Shown piece by piece: positions 18,152-26,058 of a DNA stretch of 64,000 nt. Position 1 is the first letter of the stretch, and each line of letters opens with the position of its first letter. Origin of the DNA: Flavobacterium defluvii (GTDB taxonomy: Bacteria; Bacteroidota; Bacteroidia; Flavobacteriales; Flavobacteriaceae); NCBI RefSeq assembly GCF_900129555.1, contig NZ_FQWC01000005.1:62001-126000 (forward strand), read 5' to 3'. Below the pieces are notes generated by a model, which saw only the letters and a list, made by a program, of their open reading frames with translations, did not search any database and was not told the origin of the DNA. The position numbers were made by a program, and so were the translations under genes.

Positions 18152-19243
18152 ATGATAACATCAAAAACTATTTCTAACGGGATTTTAAGAGCACTGGCTA
18201 CAATCTTAATAATTGGTATTGTTTTATACTTTTTATACGAAATACAAACTGTAATTGTTTATCTGTGCATTTCGTTAATATTGTGTCTGATATCTAATCC
18301 GTTGGTTTTATTTTTAAAAAATAAATTAAAATTCAGAGATTCTTTTGCCGCTACAACTGCCATTGTAATTTTTATTTTATTATTAATTGGTTTTATCTTT
18401 TTATTTGTTCCGTTGATTATTTCGCAAGCCAATAATTTATCGCTTTTAGACACCAATCAGCTGCAGGCACAATTTATGGAAACAGAACAAAGTATTGAAA
18501 CCTATTTTAATGTTCAGCACTTTGATCTTAATAAAGTTTTGAGAGATTCTAAAGTCACTTCAATGCTGAATTTCAGTTACTTTACAGGTTTCATCAATTC
18601 AATTTTAAATTTTATGGCCGATATGGGAATGGGACTCGTTTCTGTATTTTTCATTACTTTTTTCTTTATAAAAGATCAGGATGATTTTAAATCGACAGCC
18701 AGAAAATTACTTCCGGATTCAAACGAAGACAAAATTTTAAATTCTATTACCAAAATAAACCACATGTTGACCCGCTATTTTATTGGGCTTTTACTTCAGT
18801 TAACAGTTGTGTTTATTTTGTATCTTATCGTTTTGGTTATTTTTGGAAACAAAAATGCTTTTGTTATTGCGTTTTTATGTGCCGTTCTAAATATTATTCC
18901 ATACATCGGTCCGATTATAGGGACCATTTTGGCTGCGCTTTTAACAATGATAAGTTTAATTGGGCAAGATTTTAGATCCGAAATTCTGCCAACCACAATT
19001 TATGTCGTAATAGGTTTTTTATTGGTTCAGGCGATTGATAATAATATAAGTCAGCCTATAATTTCATCAAAAAGTGTAAATTCGCACCCGCTGGAAATAT
19101 TCCTCATTACTTTAATCAGCGGTATTCTGTTTGGAATTGTCGGAATGATTATTGCAGTACCGCTTTTTACAATGATAAAAGTAATTTTAAAAGAATTCTT
19201 TCCAGACAATAAAATCATATCTGTTTTAACCGAAAGAATTTAG
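18152..19243 (+). CDS. AI-2E family transporter (PerM/YdiK-like permease)
   Basis: A 363-residue polytopic membrane protein with about seven or eight hydrophobic segments: two near the N-terminus, a soluble stretch at about 100-150, then a cluster from 155 to the end. The segment around LNIIPYIGPIIGTILAALLT (residues 245-270) is the family hallmark. Members include the proposed AI-2 exporter TqsA and Na+/H+ antiporters, so substrate is open. The next gene begins 2 nt after its stop, implying an operon with the methyltransferase gene. Confidence 0.9.
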   Translation: MITSKTISNGILRALATILIIGIVLYFLYEIQTVIVYLCISLILCLISNPLVLFLKNKLKFRDSFAATTAIVIFILLLIGFIFLFVPLIISQANNLSLLDTNQLQAQFMETEQSIETYFNVQHFDLNKVLRDSKVTSMLNFSYFTGFINSILNFMADMGMGLVSVFFITFFFIKDQDDFKSTARKLLPDSNEDKILNSITKINHMLTRYFIGLLLQLTVVFILYLIVLVIFGNKNAFVIAFLCAVLNIIPYIGPIIGTILAALLTMISLIGQDFRSEILPTTIYVVIGFLLVQAIDNNISQPIISSKSVNSHPLEIFLITLISGILFGIVGMIIAVPLFTMIKVILKEFFPDNKIISVLTERI

Positions 19244-19245
19244 CT

Positions 19246-20424
19246 TTGAACACTTCTATTTTAAGTAAAAACATTCAGGAATTTATTACGCAGAATAGTA
19301 GTGAATCAATAACAAAATTAGCGCTTCAAAAAAATCCGTTTCCGGAAGTGGAATGGATTTTAATTTTAAACCAAATTGAAGCAAAGGCAAAAGCCAAAGA
19401 CAAATTACCAACCTGGTTTTCGACCGAAAATATTATTTATCCCAGCAAAATTTCTGTTGAGCAGACTTCTTCTGAAAAAACAGCGGCTTACAAAGCATCT
19501 TTAATTTCAGGAGAAAGTTTAATAGATCTTACCGGAGGCTTTGGGGTCGATGATTTTTATTTCTCTCAAAAATTTAAAACCATTGCACATTGCGAAATAA
19601 ACGAAGATTTATCAGCGATTGTAAAACATAATTTTGAGCAGTTAAAAGTTCAAAACTGCCGTTTTTATGCTGATGATTCTGCCAGCGTTTTAAAAGAATC
19701 AGAAATAAAATGGGATTGGATTTATATTGATCCTTCGCGTCGAAATGATACAAAAGGCAAAGTTTTTATGCTGAAAGACTGTCTGCCAAATGTACCGGAA
19801 TCTTTAGATTTTTATTTTGAAAAAACCGATTCTATTTTAATAAAAACAGCACCTTTACTTGATATTTCAGCAGGCTTATCAGAATTAAAATTTGTAAAAA
19901 ACATTCATATTATTGCGCTTGAAAATGAAGTTAAAGAATTGCTTTTTGAAATTCACAAAGATTATTCGGGCAAAATAACTTTAAAAACAGCCAATATTTT
20001 AAAAGACAAAATTGAAACGTTTGAATTTATTTTAGACCAAACTGAATTTCCATCTTACAATTTTCCTCAAAAATATCTTTACGAACCCAATTCGGCCATA
20101 ATGAAATCAGGAGGATTTGATGAAGTAAGCACTTTTTTCAAAATAAACAAACTTCATAAGCATTCGCATTTATATACTTCAGAAGATTTAATTGATTTTC
20201 CGGGACGTCGTTTTGAAATAGAAAAAGTGATTTCTTACAATAAAAATGACATGAAAAATGAGCTGCAAAATCAGCAGGCAAACGTGACAACCCGCAATTT
20301 TCCTGAAACAGTTGAGAACATTCGCAAAAAATGGAAAATAAAAAATGGAGGAAATAGATATTGTTTTTTTACAACAGATAAAAATGAAAGCAAAATAGTT
20401 TTAATTTGCAGAAAAATAAACTAA
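19246..20424 (+). CDS. Class I SAM-dependent methyltransferase with THUMP-like domain
   Basis: A 392-residue protein with a Rossmann-fold SAM-binding core (LIDLTGGFGVDDFYFSQKF, about residues 88-106) and the motif IYIDPSRRN near 161-169, followed by a C-terminal THUMP-like domain. It most likely modifies RNA, but the target is unknown. It begins with TTG at 19246, 2 nt after the AI-2E gene stop; there is no closer ATG giving a complete fold. The downstream hypothetical gene starts 1 nt after its stop. Confidence 0.87.
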   Translation: MNTSILSKNIQEFITQNSSESITKLALQKNPFPEVEWILILNQIEAKAKAKDKLPTWFSTENIIYPSKISVEQTSSEKTAAYKASLISGESLIDLTGGFGVDDFYFSQKFKTIAHCEINEDLSAIVKHNFEQLKVQNCRFYADDSASVLKESEIKWDWIYIDPSRRNDTKGKVFMLKDCLPNVPESLDFYFEKTDSILIKTAPLLDISAGLSELKFVKNIHIIALENEVKELLFEIHKDYSGKITLKTANILKDKIETFEFILDQTEFPSYNFPQKYLYEPNSAIMKSGGFDEVSTFFKINKLHKHSHLYTSEDLIDFPGRRFEIEKVISYNKNDMKNELQNQQANVTTRNFPETVENIRKKWKIKNGGNRYCFFTTDKNESKIVLICRKIN

Positions 20425-20425
20425 A

Positions 20426-20992
20426 ATGAAACAACTAATTACCCTGACTCTTTTTTTATTAACCTTTACCGCATTTGCTCAAAAACCTTGTGAATACAGT
20501 GCCAACGTAACGGACTCAATTGGAACTTATAAAGTAACAAACGAATATTTAATTAGTGAAAAAAACTTTGGCGGAACTTTTAGTTATGTTTTCTTTTCGC
20601 TTGCGCAGACTGATGGTTTACCTACTTTAAACTTACAGCTTATTCAAAAAAGTAAAGACTTTTTGAAAGCAAATTGTTTTGATAAAAACTCAAAAGTGTA
20701 TTTACAATTAGAAAACGGAAAAATTGTAACACTTCTTCATATTAATCAGGAAAACTGCGGAACTTTAATTCGCGACGACAAAGGTTTTGATAATCGCGTT
20801 AATACAGGAATTTTCATGTTTATGAAAGATAATTATGAAGATTTGAAAACTTCTCCTGTTTTAATTATGCGAATTAAATACCTGACTGATGTTGAAGATT
20901 ATATTGTAAAAAGAGAATTAGTTTCTGAACTGAACGGAAAAACGTATCAGCCCAATACGTATTTCATGCAGAATATCAGATGCGTTGAATAA
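20426..20992 (+). CDS. Conserved hypothetical secreted protein
   Basis: A 188-residue protein with a clear Sec signal peptide (MKQLITLTLFLLTFTAFAQ). The mature part is mixed alpha/beta with four or more cysteines (Cys22, Cys87 or so, Cys112, Cys186), which could form disulfides in the periplasm. I recognise no domain or catalytic motif. It follows the methyltransferase gene by 1 nt, so it is the last gene of a three-gene operon with the AI-2E permease, and it ends exactly where the convergent dipeptidase gene ends. Confidence 0.75.
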   Translation: MKQLITLTLFLLTFTAFAQKPCEYSANVTDSIGTYKVTNEYLISEKNFGGTFSYVFFSLAQTDGLPTLNLQLIQKSKDFLKANCFDKNSKVYLQLENGKIVTLLHINQENCGTLIRDDKGFDNRVNTGIFMFMKDNYEDLKTSPVLIMRIKYLTDVEDYIVKRELVSELNGKTYQPNTYFMQNIRCVE

Positions 20993-21646
20993 TTATTCGC
21001 AATTCCATTTTTGGTTAGAAACCGTATCTTTCAATCCGGTTTTTAAATTATAATGCCACCATTCTGAATCAAACGAATTGAAACCGTTTTGGATCATTAT
21101 TTTTTTAAGAAATTTTCGGTTGGCTAAAATTTGTTTAGAAAGCTTAGTATAGTTGTGGCCGGCCTCGGGACCAAAAAAGTCAAAAGCAGTTCCCATATCA
21201 ACTTCTTTTCCGTTTGCATCAACTATAGAAATATCAACGGCTCCTCCTCTATTGTGGATGGAGCCTTTTTTTGGATCGGCTACATACTCAGGGTTCGATA
21301 CAATTTCCCACATTTTCTTTTGGATAGACAAAGGTCTGTAGCAATCGTACAGCTTTATTTTATATCCTTTTTTCATAAAATCCTTATTGGCTTCAACCAA
21401 AGCTTTTACGGTTTTTAAACGCAGAAAACATTCTGCACAATCATATACTTTGGCTTTCAGAAAATTATCTTCCGTGGCATATTTCATATCATAAACAAAA
21501 TCCTTGCTGTAATCTTTTAAGTTTACAAAAGTTGTGTCTTCAATTTTATGCTCTACAGGTTCTGCATAAGCTTCATTTTGTGCTTTCGCAGAAACTATTC
21601 CCAGAAAGAACATTAACAAAACTGAAGTTTTAATGAAATGTAACAT
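20993..21646 (-). CDS. D-alanyl-D-alanine dipeptidase (VanX/DdpX family, M15)
   Basis: A 217-residue secreted zinc dipeptidase with signal peptide MLHFIKTSVLLMFFLGIVSA. Active-site signatures are SIHNRGGAVDIS (zinc His and Asp, about residues 131-142) and the C-terminal SEWWHYNL with the catalytic Glu and third zinc His. DdpX-type enzymes salvage D-Ala-D-Ala from periplasmic peptidoglycan turnover; there is no van operon here, so housekeeping recycling is the better guess than glycopeptide resistance. Its stop abuts the stop of the convergent upstream gene with no spacer. Confidence 0.92.
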   Translation of the reverse strand: MLHFIKTSVLLMFFLGIVSAKAQNEAYAEPVEHKIEDTTFVNLKDYSKDFVYDMKYATEDNFLKAKVYDCAECFLRLKTVKALVEANKDFMKKGYKIKLYDCYRPLSIQKKMWEIVSNPEYVADPKKGSIHNRGGAVDISIVDANGKEVDMGTAFDFFGPEAGHNYTKLSKQILANRKFLKKIMIQNGFNSFDSEWWHYNLKTGLKDTVSNQKWNCE

Positions 21647-21725
21647 AAAGTTATAATTTGAGTCTATAGTAAAGTAAATATATAAATTTATAATTAAATT
21701 CGCTCAACTGAAAAACTAACTGATT

Positions 21726-23474
21726 ATGAATAACAAAGCATTATTTTTATTTCTGAGTTTATTTTTTATTGTTTGTCAAATTTCTGCACAACAAACAAAA
21801 ACAGCCAAATTAGCCAATACAGAAAGTGATTACGATATTCAGGACAGTGTTTCAATAAAAACCAGAGATGGTGCCATATTATCGGCAATGGTTGCCCGAA
21901 AAAAGAATGACGAAACTCCAAAACCGGTAATTCTTCAATATACAATTTATGTTCGCGATACGGGTAGAGATCTTAAATCTATAAAAGAATCTGTAGATAA
22001 AGGCTACATTGGCGTAATAGTTTATGCAAGAGGAAAGCGTTTCAGTCCAAACGAAATTAATCCGTATGAAGATGAAGCCAATGATGTTTATGATGCCATT
22101 GACTGGATAAGCAAACAAAATTGGTGCAGCAGAAGTATCGGGATGTACGGCGGAAGTTACAACGGATTTACACAATGGGTGGCCTGTAAAAAACTGCATC
22201 CGGCACTTAAAACTATTGTTCCTGCTGTGGCTAACAGACCCGGAATGGGACTTCCGATGGAAAATAATATTTTCATAAACCCAAATTACGAATGGGCTTT
22301 TTATGTTGGAAATAATAAATATCTTGATACGGTTACCAATAATAACCGACCACGTTTTAGAGGTTTAAAATTTAGATGGTGGGAAGCCGGAACAGCCTAC
22401 AAAACTTTAGACAGCATTGACGGCGAACCTAACCGATGGTTTCAAAAATGGATAAAACATCCGTCGTTTGACGCATACTGGCAAAAAATGGCACCTTATA
22501 AAAATGATTTTTCTCAGATCAATATTCCGGTTTTGGCTTTTGACGGTTATTATAATGATTCTCAAAATTCGAGTTTGTATTATTTAAAAGAACTTCAAAA
22601 ATACAGTCCAAAAACGCCTTTTTATTTAATAATTGGCCCTTACGGACATTTTGGAACACAGATTGGCGGCGAAGCGGTTATAAATGATTACAAAGTCGAT
22701 GCAAATGCTCTGTTTGATATTAAAAAAATTACCTATCAATGGTTTGACTATATTTTGAAAAACGGAACTAAACCTGATGTTTTAAAAGATAAAATCAACT
22801 ATGAAGTTATGGGCGCCAATGAATGGAAAAGCGCACCATCATTTGAAAAAATGCACAATGATTTCCTGACTTTTTATTTGACAAATAATAAAACCGGAGA
22901 TTTTTATCTGGCCGATTCTAAAAAACCAAAAAAGAAAGAATTTTTATCGCAGGAAGTTGATTTTAAAGACCGACAAAACAGCAATAATAATTACTATCCT
23001 AGTCCGATTATAAAAAAAGAAGTCAATACAAATGATGGCTATTTCTATATGAGTGAACCTTTAAAAGAACCTCTTATTGTAAATGGATCTTTTTTAGGCG
23101 AAATCAAATGCAGCATCAATAAAAAAGATATGGATTTGGGCGTTACGCTTTATGAAGTTACACCAGAAGGAGAATACTTTCATTTATCTTATTACATTGG
23201 GCGTGCGAGTTATGCAAAAGATATTGAGAAAAGGCAATTGCTGGAACCTAATACAATAGAAACAATTTCGTTTACCAACACTCATTTTGCCAGCAAACAA
23301 TTAAGAAAAGGAAGCCGTTTATTAATTGCTGTTACCATCAACAAAAATCCTTTTTCGCAATTGAATTACGGAACGGGAAAAGATGTGAGTGACGAAACAA
23401 TTCTGGATGCAAAAGAACCTTTGCAGATAAAATGGTACAATGATAGTTTTGTAAAAATTCCGGTTTTAAAATAG
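21726..23474 (+). CDS. CocE/NonD-family (S15-like) hydrolase
   Basis: A 582-residue secreted alpha/beta hydrolase with signal peptide MNNKALFLFLSLFFIVCQIS. The nucleophile elbow GMYGGSYNG (about residues 139-147) carries the catalytic Ser; the acid lies near FDGYYND (about 273) and the His in GPYGHFGTQ (about 306). The C-terminal 200 residues form the jelly-roll domain typical of X-Pro dipeptidyl-peptidases and cocaine-esterase relatives. Substrate (a peptide or an ester such as glutaryl-7-ACA-like amides) cannot be decided. A tRNA-like fragment begins 1 nt after its stop codon. Confidence 0.9.
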   Translation: MNNKALFLFLSLFFIVCQISAQQTKTAKLANTESDYDIQDSVSIKTRDGAILSAMVARKKNDETPKPVILQYTIYVRDTGRDLKSIKESVDKGYIGVIVYARGKRFSPNEINPYEDEANDVYDAIDWISKQNWCSRSIGMYGGSYNGFTQWVACKKLHPALKTIVPAVANRPGMGLPMENNIFINPNYEWAFYVGNNKYLDTVTNNNRPRFRGLKFRWWEAGTAYKTLDSIDGEPNRWFQKWIKHPSFDAYWQKMAPYKNDFSQINIPVLAFDGYYNDSQNSSLYYLKELQKYSPKTPFYLIIGPYGHFGTQIGGEAVINDYKVDANALFDIKKITYQWFDYILKNGTKPDVLKDKINYEVMGANEWKSAPSFEKMHNDFLTFYLTNNKTGDFYLADSKKPKKKEFLSQEVDFKDRQNSNNNYYPSPIIKKEVNTNDGYFYMSEPLKEPLIVNGSFLGEIKCSINKKDMDLGVTLYEVTPEGEYFHLSYYIGRASYAKDIEKRQLLEPNTIETISFTNTHFASKQLRKGSRLLIAVTINKNPFSQLNYGTGKDVSDETILDAKEPLQIKWYNDSFVKIPVLK

Positions 23475-23475
23475 T

Positions 23476-23500
23476 TGTGACCCCGGAGGGATTCGAACCT
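23476..23500 (-). pseudogene. 3'-terminal tRNA fragment (T-arm plus acceptor strand)
   Basis: Read on the minus strand, AGGTTCGAATCCCTCCGGGG followed by TCACA has the T-loop core TTCGAATCC and an acceptor 3' strand of a tRNA. The complementary 5' acceptor strand is absent within 100 nt, and the T-stem pairs imperfectly, so this is not a functional tRNA. It sits between two convergent genes, overlapping the desaturase stop codon by its 5' end. Such remnants usually mark integration at a tRNA gene. The tRNA identity cannot be assigned. Confidence 0.5.
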
Positions 23501-24603
23501 CAAATCTCTCCCGTCATAAAAATATTCTCATTGACACCTTTGTTTTTCAGCATTCTAAAATGCGATCGCACGGCATGATAAAATGGATAGGAAGTATATG
23601 GAAGATCATATTCTTCGGCGTAACGAATTATGATGGGCGTTATATACGGATAATACGTATGCCCAACTCCCGGGAAAAGATGATGTGCTACGTGGTGTGT
23701 AAAACCTCCGTATAAAAAATTAGCCAGTTTACTATTGGTACTAAAATCCTTAGTGACAATCATTTGATGAACCGCCCAGGTTGCCGAAAGATTTCCTTCA
23801 TCATCCGTTACGGGAAAATGTGCGTCTTCGTCAACATGTGTCGAAACAAGTGCTACGACTCCCAAAACACTTCCGCATAAATGCATTGCAAACCATCCTG
23901 CCAATACGATATACCAAGGCTGATTTAAAACAAGCATGGGTATAAAAAGTATGTAAAACAGATTTATAATTTTTGCGGCAAATAATATAAAAATTTGTTT
24001 GACAGGAATATCGTCAACAACCTTTTTGACATAATTATTTTTGGTTCCAAAAAAGTCTTTAAAATCACGTATGTACAACCAATTCAGACTATAAAGCGGA
24101 TAGATAAACCACATATAAATATGCTGGTATTTATGGTAATTAAACAACGGACTGTTTGGAAAAATTCGAATGATATCGCTTTGTTTAATGTCAATATCCC
24201 AATCCGGAACGTTTGGATAAGCATGATGAAGATTGATATGTCTTCGCATCCAGAGCCAGTGGTTACTTCCAAAAAGTTCTAAAACATACAAGAACCATTC
24301 GTTATACTTTCCTTTTTTAAATAATGCTCCATGTGCAGCGTCATGAAAAGCGTTTATAAAAAGCACAATCATTGTAAAACCGGATAAAATATAAAAAAGA
24401 AAAAGTAATGATGTATTGTTACCAAAAAACAAAATACAACCATAAAATAAAAAAAACACAACCAAAAGACCTAATGACTTTACAACATTTAACAGGTATA
24501 ATGATGAGTTTTGTAGAACAGTTTCGTTTACTTCTGTGCGCAGCTTCTTAAAAAAATCATCAGAACCAGCTTTTAGATAAACCGGGCGTTTTAATTTTTC
24601 CAT
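23500..24603 (-). CDS. Membrane fatty acid desaturase (linoleoyl-CoA desaturase-like)
   Basis: A 367-residue membrane di-iron desaturase. Start taken at the ATG at 24603 (MEKLKRPVYLKAGSDDFFKK), since the ten extra in-frame residues upstream are not conserved-looking. The three histidine boxes are HDAAH (87-91), HINLHH (122-127) and HHVAHH (303-308), with the later HxxHH spacing typical of front-end and acyl-lipid desaturases. There are four hydrophobic helices in two pairs. No fused cytochrome b5 domain. The enzyme probably adjusts membrane fluidity. Its last codons and stop lie against a tRNA-like remnant. Confidence 0.93.
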   Translation of the reverse strand: MEKLKRPVYLKAGSDDFFKKLRTEVNETVLQNSSLYLLNVVKSLGLLVVFFLFYGCILFFGNNTSLLFLFYILSGFTMIVLFINAFHDAAHGALFKKGKYNEWFLYVLELFGSNHWLWMRRHINLHHAYPNVPDWDIDIKQSDIIRIFPNSPLFNYHKYQHIYMWFIYPLYSLNWLYIRDFKDFFGTKNNYVKKVVDDIPVKQIFILFAAKIINLFYILFIPMLVLNQPWYIVLAGWFAMHLCGSVLGVVALVSTHVDEDAHFPVTDDEGNLSATWAVHQMIVTKDFSTNSKLANFLYGGFTHHVAHHLFPGVGHTYYPYITPIIIRYAEEYDLPYTSYPFYHAVRSHFRMLKNKGVNENIFMTGEI

Positions 24604-24882
24604 AATCGATATTGCTAGAAATTGTAATACCAAATTTAATAAAAAAAAGTTAAAATATATGATTTTCAGATTTTTACAACAAACAAAATGTAAGTAAATT
24701 AAAATATTTTATTACTCAAATTTTAATCAATAAAAATGCTCATCTATATTATTTTTATCTTGATCAAAAAAATTGAGAGTTTTATTTTAGGCTATAAAAA
24801 TTAAACTAATCAAAATCATTACTTTAGTAAAACAAAAGCAAAACGAATCTTATTAAATCTCATCATTAACTGCCTTAAACAA

Positions 24883-25827
24883 ATGAAAAAAATAAATTTT
24901 ACACTGCTTATTCTTGTATTACTTATAAGTAAATCGAACGCACAAATCCAAACCTATTATGATACATTGTCTGTTGGTAAAATAAAACAGATTATTTCTT
25001 ATAAAGGAAACCAAAACAACCCTATTATTTTATTTTTACACGGAGGTCCGGGCAGTTCGAGAATGAATCAGGCTGAGACTTTTACAAATAAACTTCAGGA
25101 TCATTTTTTAGTCGTGCAATGGGATCAGCGAGATTCCGGAAAAACTTTGGCTTTAAACAAATCTTCAGTTCCAATCACACTCGAATTAATGGAAAATGAT
25201 ACTTATGAAGTGATAAAAATTCTTCTAAAAAAATTCAATAAAAAGAAGCTTTTTCTCGCTGGAGAATCGTGGGGAACTGTATTGGGTTTTAGTATGGCCG
25301 AGAAACATCCCGAACTTTTAAATGCTTATATTTCGATTAGTTCCGTAATCGATCAAACAAAAAGTGAACAGCTGCTGCTTGATAAATTAAAAGTAGATGC
25401 TAAAGATAATCCTGCTGCTTTAGAAGAATTAAATGCAGTAAAAATTCCTTTTGAGAACTACAACCAGATATTTTATTCCAGAAAATGGATGTTTTTTTAT
25501 GACGGACAGCCTATTCCCGATGAAAATCTTCCTGCTATAAAAGAGTATCTTAAAGGCTGGGGTGAAACCTGGATGCCAACGTGGAATGCCGCTGTAAAAC
25601 AAAATCTTTTTACAGAACTTCCAAAAGTAAAATGTCCGGTTTATTTTTTTGTTGGAAAAAAAGATTTTCAGACTAATTATACTATTGCCGAAAAATATTT
25701 TGAATACCTAAAAGCACCGAAGAAAAAAATATATCTATATGAAGATGCGGGACATTCTGTACTGATGGAAAAACCTGAAGAAATTCAAAAAATAATTATT
25801 GAGGAAATTTCTAAAAATCAGGAATAA
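24883..25827 (+). CDS. Secreted alpha/beta hydrolase, proline iminopeptidase-like (S33)
   Basis: A 314-residue protein with signal peptide MKKINFTLLILVLLISKSNA. The oxyanion-hole motif LHGGPGSSRM (about residues 51-60) and the nucleophile elbow GESWGT (about 127-132) are those of the S33 prolyl aminopeptidase group, with the catalytic His in DAGHSVLME near the C-terminus. The family contains peptidases and esterases, so the substrate is not fixed. It is a single gene, preceded by about 280 nt of AT-rich sequence and followed by palindromic intergenic sequence. Confidence 0.88.
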   Translation: MKKINFTLLILVLLISKSNAQIQTYYDTLSVGKIKQIISYKGNQNNPIILFLHGGPGSSRMNQAETFTNKLQDHFLVVQWDQRDSGKTLALNKSSVPITLELMENDTYEVIKILLKKFNKKKLFLAGESWGTVLGFSMAEKHPELLNAYISISSVIDQTKSEQLLLDKLKVDAKDNPAALEELNAVKIPFENYNQIFYSRKWMFFYDGQPIPDENLPAIKEYLKGWGETWMPTWNAAVKQNLFTELPKVKCPVYFFVGKKDFQTNYTIAEKYFEYLKAPKKKIYLYEDAGHSVLMEKPEEIQKIIIEEISKNQE

Positions 25828-25879
25828 ATCTTTTAGGCAAGACCAAAATGAGGTTTTAAATTGTACAATTTGTTGCAAA

Positions 25880-25946
25880 AAAGCCCATCAAATACACATC
25901 ATTCTGTATACATTTTCTTTTAAATTATACATAAATAAAGGGCTTT
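25880..25946 (+). terminator. Possible long-stem terminator before the GH9 gene
   Basis: AAAGCCC (25880-25886) pairs with GGGCTTT (25940-25946), and nested inside are TGTATA (25905-25910) and TATACA (25926-25931). The stem is interrupted and the loop large, so this is a weak call; a perfect 14-nt palindrome AAATTGTACAATTT lies just upstream at 25858-25871. Confidence 0.35.
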
Positions 25947-26058
25947 ATTAAATATTAATTAAATTGATACTGCCATTTAGAAAATAGTCTAAAAATTTTC
26001 CTTTTTGTAATTTGCTGGTAAAATCAGTAAAGTTTAACTTCAAGATTTATTACTAAAT

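Noticed and set aside
20993..21646. Vancomycin-resistance gene
   Set aside because: The VanX-type enzyme has a signal peptide and no vanH, vanA, vanR or vanS genes nearby, so peptidoglycan recycling is more likely.
23476..23560. Complete tRNA gene
   Set aside because: The 5' acceptor strand, D-arm and anticodon arm are all missing and the T-stem is imperfect.
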